NCBI GenBank assembly: GCA_937988695.1
Contig: CALKHM010000187.1
Location: 1 to 8,050 of the forward strand
Length of the DNA stretch: 8,050 nucleotides
From: an uncultured Microbacterium sp.
GTDB taxonomy: Bacteria > Actinomycetota > Actinomycetes > Actinomycetales > Microbacteriaceae
Direction: 5' to 3'
Both the position numbers and the translations under genes were made by a program. Each line of letters begins with the position of its first letter. The first letter of the stretch is position 1. The notes below the pieces were generated by a model. It searched no databases and was not told the DNA's origin. It saw nothing but the letters and a program-made list of their open reading frames with translations. Shown piece after piece: positions 1-3,581 of this stretch.

Positions 1-882
1 GGCGATGAAGAACCAGACGATGACGGTGAGGATGCGGTGCACGCTCGCCGGGTCGTCGGGGATGACGACCTCGAAGAAGGCCGGGTTCAGCAGGTGACCG
101 CCGTTGAAGGCCAGGGTGCCCACGGCGACGGCGGCCAGCACCGCGTTCGTGATCGCCGCCCGCAGCGTCCAGCGCCCCTGCACGTGCACGACGACGGCGA
201 GCATCGCGACCAGCGCCATGATCGCGAACAGGATGACGATCGCCGTGGGCCACAGTTCGGGATCCACGAGCGAGACCCGGTGGCCGGGCACGAAGCCGAG
301 CGACAGATCCCACAGGACGAGCCCCGCGAGCACCCCCATCATGATGATGGTCGCCAGCATGTCAGCGAACGTCGCACCGCCCTGTGCGGGCACGGGGAGT
401 CGGTCGGGCGTCCATGCCTCGCCGGTCATCGTCTCGTGCCCGGTGCGCTCCAGGATGACGAACACCAGCGTGGTCCAGAAGGCCACGTGCAGCCCCGCGG
501 TAAGCATCGCCACCCAGACCGAGCCGATGACCGATCCCACCGGAGCATCCGCGATGATCTGCCCCAGCGCGACCGCGCCGCCCACCGAGGGGATCACCGT
601 CCACAGCAAGATCTTCAGCAGTCGCCACCAGTCCAGGTAGTAGCGGGGTCCGATCAGGTGCAGCTGGCGCCCGGTATAGCCGGCGGCGAGCTTGTCGGGG
701 TCGCCGAGGTCGGTGAGCACGGCGCGCTCGGCGGCATCCTGCGTCTGGCCGGCGTCCACCCGTGCGTCCACCTGGTCGGCGATGGACGCCTCCAGCTCCG
801 CGGCGAGATCCTCGCGCTGCTTCTCGGGCACGGTGCGCATCGCGGCTTCGACATAACGGGTGGTGAGGGTCGCGGCATCCAT
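1..882 (-). CDS. HAAS-domain multi-pass membrane protein (partial, C-terminus beyond window)
   Basis: The frame is open from ATG at 882 to the left edge (294 codons, no stop), so the C-terminus is missing. Residues 1-75 are soluble, helical and charged, with an LGDPDKLAAGY stretch at about 59-69. This is typical of the HAAS / permease-prefix domain found in proteins partnered with PadR regulators. Hydrophobic segments follow at about 86-108, 117-143, 174-196, 211-233, 240-258 and from 283 to the edge, giving at least six likely spans. The start is well supported: a perfect AGGAGG lies 6 bases upstream, inside the end of the PadR gene. Only one base separates the two genes, so they are almost certainly co-transcribed. 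In known PadR-HAAS pairs the membrane protein is thought to sense or transduce an envelope signal; its ligand here is unknown. I see no enzymatic motif. The family call is by pattern; the membrane topology is an estimate. Confidence 0.85.
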   Translation of the reverse strand, partial: MDAATLTTRYVEAAMRTVPEKQREDLAAELEASIADQVDARVDAGQTQDAAERAVLTDLGDPDKLAAGYTGRQLHLIGPRYYLDWWRLLKILLWTVIPSVGGAVALGQIIADAPVGSVIGSVWVAMLTAGLHVAFWTTLVFVILERTGHETMTGEAWTPDRLPVPAQGGATFADMLATIIMMGVLAGLVLWDLSLGFVPGHRVSLVDPELWPTAIVILFAIMALVAMLAVVVHVQGRWTLRAAITNAVLAAVAVGTLAFNGGHLLNPAFFEVVIPDDPASVHRILTVIVWFFIA

Positions 883-883
883 G

Positions 884-1219
884 TCAGTCCTCCTCGGAGA
901 GAGCGGCGATCGCCGTGGCGATCGCCTGGAAGTCGGTGGTGAGCGCGTCGGCGAGGACGATGCCGGCACGGTTCGTGCGATAGAACTTGCGGGGTCGGGC
1001 CTCGTCGGTGTTCCACTCGCTGTCGAGGTACCCCTGCTTCTCGAGGCGGCGCAGCAGCGGATAGAGGGTGTTCGCATCCGTGGGGAAGCCTCGGCGGCCG
1101 AGCTCTTCGAGCAGGCCGTATCCGTACCCGGGTTCGACCAGCAGCCGCAGGCAGGCCAGCACCACCGTGCCACGCCGCAGCTCCTGCAGATGCGTCTCGA
1201 GGATCTCGTTCTCGCTCAC
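884..1219 (-). CDS. PadR family transcriptional regulator
   Basis: This is a 111-residue protein, the usual size of a short PadR repressor with a winged helix-turn-helix and a short C-terminal dimerisation helix. The family hallmarks are visible: an N-terminal LRRGTVVLACLRLL helix, a YGYGLLEEL segment, the recognition region NTLYPLLRRLEKQGYL (about residues 50-65), and the wing PRKFYRTNRAG (about 75-85). The start is GTG at 1219, with no Shine-Dalgarno sequence upstream. A TTGACA / TAACGT promoter places the transcription start at or one base before this GTG, which suggests leaderless translation. The stop codon is one base from the start of the downstream HAAS membrane gene, forming a two-gene unit. 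By analogy with other PadR proteins it probably represses its own operon through the ACACG-N4-CGTGT site overlapping the -10 box. The inducer is unknown. Confidence 0.92.
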   Translation of the reverse strand: MSENEILETHLQELRRGTVVLACLRLLVEPGYGYGLLEELGRRGFPTDANTLYPLLRRLEKQGYLDSEWNTDEARPRKFYRTNRAGIVLADALTTDFQAIATAIAALSEED

Positions 1220-1245
1220 ACCTCACACGTTACCGTGTCTCACAC
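1215..1245. promoter_or_regulatory. Candidate PadR operator: inverted repeat plus three GTGTGAG copies
   Basis: A perfect inverted repeat ACACG-N4-CGTGT spans 1225-1238 and overlaps the padR -10 box. The heptamer CTCACAC (GTGTGAG on the coding strand) occurs three times, at 1215-1221, 1222-1228 and 1239-1245. Two copies are directly adjacent, and the first contains the padR start codon. A repressor bound here would block RNA polymerase, which fits autoregulation by PadR. That PadR is the bound protein is inferred from position only. Confidence 0.5.
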
Positions 1246-1256
1246 ACTATTGTCAA
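1227..1256 (-). promoter_or_regulatory. Promoter of the padR-HAAS operon, probably leaderless
   Basis: On the minus strand a perfect -35 box TTGACA (1256-1251) is followed after 18 bases by TAACGT (1232-1227), which matches the -10 consensus at three of six positions, including the key TA...T. Initiation about 7 bases downstream falls at 1219-1220, the first base of the GTG start codon or one base before it. No ribosome binding site precedes that GTG. Leaderless mRNAs are common in actinobacteria. The exact transcription start is inferred. Confidence 0.6.
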
Positions 1257-1271
1257 TCACCCACCTCCCTG

Positions 1272-1355
1272 CGCCAAATTCACATGAATTTGCCGAATGC
1301 ACATCGAACTGCCGGCAGATTGATGTGGTTTCGCCAAATTCATATGAATTCGACG
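1272..1355. repeat. 84-bp imperfect palindrome between padR and menC
   Basis: The two 42-base halves, centred between 1313 and 1314, match as inverted repeats at 34 of 42 positions by hand alignment. Each arm contains its own near-palindrome, CAAATTCACATGAATTTG (1275-1292) and CAAATTCATATGAATTCG (1335-1352), so the 19-base word CGCCAAATTCAYATGAATT also recurs as a direct repeat 60 bp apart. The centre holds CACATC (1300-1305), a perfect CTGCCGGCAG (1309-1318) and GATGTG (1322-1327). The arms are AT-rich against a GC-rich background. It could be a set of operators, a cruciform or RNA hairpin, or a copy of a dispersed palindromic repeat. The nesting is clear; the function is not known. Confidence 0.8.
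1320..1348 (+). promoter_or_regulatory. Possible menC promoter inside the palindrome
   Basis: TTGATG (1320-1325) and TATGAA (1343-1348) are separated by 17 bases and each matches the sigma-70-type consensus at four of six positions. Transcription would begin near 1355, about 14 bases before the menC start, leaving room for the AGGGG ribosome binding site at 1357-1361. The proposed -10 box lies in the right arm of the 84-bp palindrome, so a protein binding that arm would affect menC. This is a weak, position-based call. Confidence 0.35.
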
Positions 1356-1368
1356 CAGGGGCGGGATG

Positions 1369-2361
1369 ATGGATGCCGTGAGCCTGCCGCCCCTGGAAGA
1401 CCTCGTTCGCTCCGCACGGGCCGTGGCGGTCCCCATGGCCACGCGTTTCCGCGGCGTGACGGTGCGCGAAGCGCTGCTGCTGGAAGGTCCCGCCGGCTGG
1501 ACGGAGTTCTCGCCGTTCGTCGAGTACGACGACGCAGAGGCATCCGCGTGGCTGGCCGCGGCGATCGACTTCGGCTGGAACCCGCAGCCTGAGCCCGTGC
1601 GCGATGCGGTACCGGTCAACGCGACGGTCCCCGCCGTCACGCCGGATGAGGTGCCTGCCGTGCTCGCTCGCTTCGACGGATGCCGCACCGCCAAAGTCAA
1701 GGTCGCCGAGCGCGGTCAGTCCCTCGCCGACGACGTCGCCCGCGTGCACGCCGTGCGGGATGCGATGGGTCCAGAAGGCCGCGTGCGCATCGACGCGAAC
1801 GGCGGCTGGAACGTCGACGAGGCCGAGCGCGCCGTGCACGCCCTGGCCGACGCCGACCTGGAGTACGTCGAGCAGCCGTGCACGACGATCGACGAACTGG
1901 CCGAGCTGCGCCGGCGCATCACCCGTTGGGACATCCCGATCGCCGCCGACGAGAGCGTGCGCAAGGCGTCGGATCCGCTCGCGGTGGCCCGCGCCGGCGC
2001 CGCCGACATCGTGATCGTCAAGGCGCAGCCGCTGGGCGGCGTGCACCGCGCGCTCGAGATCGTCGCTGCTGCGGGCCTGCCCGCCGTGGTCTCCAGCGCG
2101 CTGGATACCTCGGTCGGCCTCGCGATGGGCACCGCGCTGGCGGCGGCACTGCCCGAGCTCGACCACGACTGCGGCCTGGGCACGTCGTCGCTGTTCACGA
2201 CGGATGTCGCGGCCCCGCCGCTGCGGCCGTCCGCCGGCGTGCTTCCCGTCGGGCGGATCGCGCCCGACCCCGACCTGCTCGCGGCGGTTGCGGCATCCCC
2301 TGCCCGCACGCACTGGTGGATCGCGCGCCTCACCCGCTGCCACGGCCTGCTCGCCGGCTGA
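1369..2361 (+). CDS. menC: o-Succinylbenzoate synthase (MenC)
   Basis: This enolase-superfamily enzyme dehydrates SHCHC to o-succinylbenzoate in menaquinone (vitamin K2) synthesis, in the cytoplasm. The length of 330 residues is normal for actinobacterial MenC. Catalytic features are in order: K109-V-K111 (KxK, general acid/base), metal ligands D142 in RIDANGGW, E168 in YVEQP and D194 in AADES, and the opposing lysine K218 in IVKAQP. The C-terminal barrel has the VVSSALDTSVG and CGLGTSSLF stretches typical of the family. I chose the second of two adjacent ATGs (1366 and 1369) because AGGGG at 1357-1361 is then spaced 7 bases away; starting at 1366 would add one Met. The gene stands alone on the plus strand, so any other men genes must lie elsewhere. 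All active-site residues are present. A related N-acylamino-acid racemase is less likely given the overall match to short actinobacterial MenC. Confidence 0.93.
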   Translation: MDAVSLPPLEDLVRSARAVAVPMATRFRGVTVREALLLEGPAGWTEFSPFVEYDDAEASAWLAAAIDFGWNPQPEPVRDAVPVNATVPAVTPDEVPAVLARFDGCRTAKVKVAERGQSLADDVARVHAVRDAMGPEGRVRIDANGGWNVDEAERAVHALADADLEYVEQPCTTIDELAELRRRITRWDIPIAADESVRKASDPLAVARAGAADIVIVKAQPLGGVHRALEIVAAAGLPAVVSSALDTSVGLAMGTALAAALPELDHDCGLGTSSLFTTDVAAPPLRPSAGVLPVGRIAPDPDLLAAVAASPARTHWWIARLTRCHGLLAG

Positions 2362-2369
2362 GAGCCGGC
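2353..2369 (+). terminator. Hairpin over the menC stop codon, possible terminator
   Basis: GCCGGCT-GAG-AGCCGGC forms a perfect 7-bp stem with a 3-base loop, and the stem and loop include the menC TGA. The gene on its right is convergent (stop at 2384), so a terminator is expected here. There is no U-tract after the stem, as is often the case in high-GC actinobacteria, so intrinsic termination is plausible but unproven. Confidence 0.45.
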
Positions 2370-2383
2370 CGACGCGTGCTCGA

Positions 2384-2539
2384 TCAGCGCTCGGAACGCT
2401 CCAGGGAGTGCCGTGCCGACCGGTTCTCCTCCACGTCGCGGATGCCTGCGGCGACGGCCTTGCGGATCACCCAGTACAGCGCGTAGAGCGCGACGCCCGC
2501 CAAGACGACGAGGAGCGCGAAGCCGGTGAGGGGGTCCAT
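2384..2539 (-). CDS. Small single-span membrane protein, function unknown
   Basis: This is a 51-residue protein with one hydrophobic segment at about 5-25 (GFALLVVLAGVALYALYWVI), followed by a basic/acidic, hydrophilic tail rich in R and E (about 28-51). The basic RK after the span predicts an N-out, C-in arrangement. I recognise no family. The start is the ATG at 2539. The frame is open further upstream to 2650, but that part is repeat-rich, not hydrophobic, and covers a long hairpin, so I left it out. No clear Shine-Dalgarno sequence precedes the ATG, which weakens the start call. The gene is convergent with menC and lies downstream of tetR on the same strand, beyond a 249-base gap full of repeats, so it is probably transcribed separately. 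Coding status rests on the tidy membrane-protein pattern. Confidence 0.6.
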   Translation of the reverse strand: MDPLTGFALLVVLAGVALYALYWVIRKAVAAGIRDVEENRSARHSLERSER

Positions 2540-2608
2540 GCGGCAAGCATGGCACACCCGGCCGCCGCCTGGGCGTTCTCGCGCCCCGCGCGCCAGGTTC
2601 GCGCCCGC

Positions 2609-2667
2609 GCTGCACCTTTCTGCTGATGCGGCAGAGAAAGGCAGCAGCATCAGCTGAAAAGTGCAGC
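2609..2667. repeat. Long hairpin with 21-nt arms in the tetR downstream region
   Basis: The arms 2609-2629 and 2647-2667 are inverted repeats matching at 19 of 21 positions, with a 17-base loop. GCAGCATCAGC also occurs as a direct repeat at 2644-2654 and 2663-2673, so the block mixes direct and inverted copies of one core. It is less GC-rich than its surroundings and contains short A and T runs. It lies about 120 bases after the tetR stop and 70 bases before the small membrane gene, both on the minus strand. It may be a terminator, a processed RNA structure or a dispersed palindromic repeat. No U-tract follows on either strand. The rest of 2540-2788 shows no gene. Confidence 0.7.
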
Positions 2668-2708
2668 ATCAGCCGGCGGCAACTGGCGTGAGGCGGCCGC
2701 GCGCGGCG

Positions 2709-2794
2709 CGCGAAGCTCGGGCGGCGGGCTGCGCGCGAAGCTCGGGCGCCGCGCGAAGCTCGCTCAGCGCGCGCCGCGCGAAGCTCGCTCAGCG
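2709..2794. repeat. GC-rich direct-repeat array ending in the tetR stop codon
   Basis: CGCGAAGCTCG occurs four times, starting at 2709, 2734, 2752 and 2777 (steps 25, 18, 25). The last two copies belong to an exact 24-base duplication (2746-2769 and 2771-2794). The last unit contains the tetR TGA (2791-2789), so the end of the TetR protein is written partly in repeat sequence. The array is too short and has no spacers, so it is not a CRISPR. Its CTCGCTCA core also occurs in the repeat inside the MMPL gene near 4700, hinting at one repeat family. Confidence 0.75.
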
Positions 2795-3445
2795 GGCGGG
2801 CTCGGCCTGATCGCAGTCCGCGAACCCCTCGACCACGGCGGCGGCGAACATCTGCGTGCGCTGGCTGATGACGTCCCGCGTCTGGGCGTCATCGAGTCCG
2901 GCGATCACGGCTCCCACCGACGTGCTCTCCCAGAGCTCGAGCATCGTCTGCGCGAACCCCAGCGCTGGCATCCGCAGCCGCAGCCCATAGCTGTCGACGA
3001 GATCCTCGACGAGGTCGGCGACGCGACGCGTCATGCCCTCGCCCCATTCCCGGTACGCGGAGGCCATGCGCGCGTCGCGCATGGCGCGGATGCGGATCTC
3101 GCTCATCAGCAGCACGCCCTGTCGCGTGTCCATCGACGAGTCCACCAGCGACTGCACGACCTCGGCGGGTGTGGCGCGTTCCGCACCCGCTCCGGTGATC
3201 GACTTCACTCGCGCCGTGATCGCGGCGAGCTTGCGATCCGACACCGTGGTCATCAGCTCGAGGAACAGCTCGTCCTTCGACTCGAAGTTGGAGTAGAACG
3301 CCCCACGCGTGAACCCGGCACGCTCACAGACGGCCTCGACGGATGCCGCATCCAGACCGACGTCGGCGAACACGTCGAAGGCGGCGTCCAGCAGCCGCGC
3401 ACGCGTGTTCTCACGGCGGCGGATGCCGGCCACGGCATCTGTCAT
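2789..3445 (-). CDS. TetR/AcrR family transcriptional repressor
   Basis: At 218 residues this is a standard-length TetR regulator. The N-terminal DNA-binding domain spans about residues 10-60, with RARLLDAAFDVFADVGLDAASVEAVCERAG leading to the recognition helix region FTRGAFYSNFESKDELF (45-61), the classic TetR signature. Residues 62-205 are helical and variable and form the ligand-binding and dimerisation domain; the ligand cannot be read from sequence. The start ATG at 3445 is supported by GGGAGGG five bases upstream. The gene is divergent from the MMPL-YhgE exporter operon across 136 bases that hold three tandem palindromes, so it most likely represses the exporter and perhaps itself, as TetR proteins beside efflux genes usually do. 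The C-terminal codons and stop run into a repeat array, so the C-terminal tail may vary between strains. Confidence 0.93.
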   Translation of the reverse strand: MTDAVAGIRRRENTRARLLDAAFDVFADVGLDAASVEAVCERAGFTRGAFYSNFESKDELFLELMTTVSDRKLAAITARVKSITGAGAERATPAEVVQSLVDSSMDTRQGVLLMSEIRIRAMRDARMASAYREWGEGMTRRVADLVEDLVDSYGLRLRMPALGFAQTMLELWESTSVGAVIAGLDDAQTRDVISQRTQMFAAAVVEGFADCDQAEPAR

Positions 3446-3501
3446 GTCGTCCCTCCCGATTCACAACCAGTATCCAGTTTCGACCTCGACGACGGCACTA
3501 C

Positions 3502-3551
3502 GATACACGAATGTATCCGATACACTCCTGTATTGGATACGCCGTCGTATC
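3502..3551. promoter_or_regulatory. Three tandem 16-bp TetR-type operators
   Basis: Three palindromes sit at an exact 17-bp step. Site 1 is GATACA-N4-TGTATC (3502-3517, perfect). Site 2 is GATACA-N4-TGTATT (3519-3534, one mismatch). Site 3 is GATACG-N4-CGTATC (3536-3551, perfect). The consensus is GATACR-N4-YGTATC with one base between sites. They fill the centre of the spacer between tetR and the MMPL gene, and the last ends 30 bases before the MMPL GTG. Divergent promoters must lie in or beside them, though I could not assign a convincing -35/-10 pair on either strand. TetR as the binder is inferred from position. Confidence 0.85.
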
Positions 3552-3572
3552 GGAATCGTCCCCTTCCCGACC

Positions 3573-3577
3573 GGAGG
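3573..3577 (+). promoter_or_regulatory. Ribosome binding site that fixes the MMPL GTG start
   Basis: GGAGG lies four bases before GTG at 3582. The frame is open further upstream to 3309, but that stretch crosses the operators and overlaps tetR on the other strand. The protein beginning at GTG opens with the normal MMPL N-terminus (short basic helix, then TM1). Confidence 0.7.
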
Positions 3578-3581
3578 CCCC

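Noticed and set aside
37..942. Long plus-strand reading frame opposite the HAAS membrane gene
   Set aside because: It is low-complexity, rich in H, R, D and G with no domain, and antisense to a clear membrane protein with a perfect ribosome binding site.
1240..2343. Minus-strand frame opposite menC
   Set aside because: MenC on the plus strand has every catalytic residue; the minus frame is compositionally biased and runs through the palindrome and padR promoter region.
2540..2650. Upstream extension of the small membrane protein to 88 residues
   Set aside because: The added residues cross the 2609-2667 hairpin, are not hydrophobic and show no ribosome binding site.
2709..2794. CRISPR array
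   Set aside because: The repeated word is only 11 bases, the steps are 18-25 bases, there are no unique spacers and no cas genes.
3470..3474. Fourth TetR operator
   Set aside because: Only a GTATC half-site is present; the matching GATAC half is absent and the spacing breaks the 17-bp step.
3309..3581. N-terminal extension of the MMPL gene
   Set aside because: It overlaps tetR on the other strand and the operator array, and has no MMPL-like residues. GTG 3582 with GGAGG is the better start.
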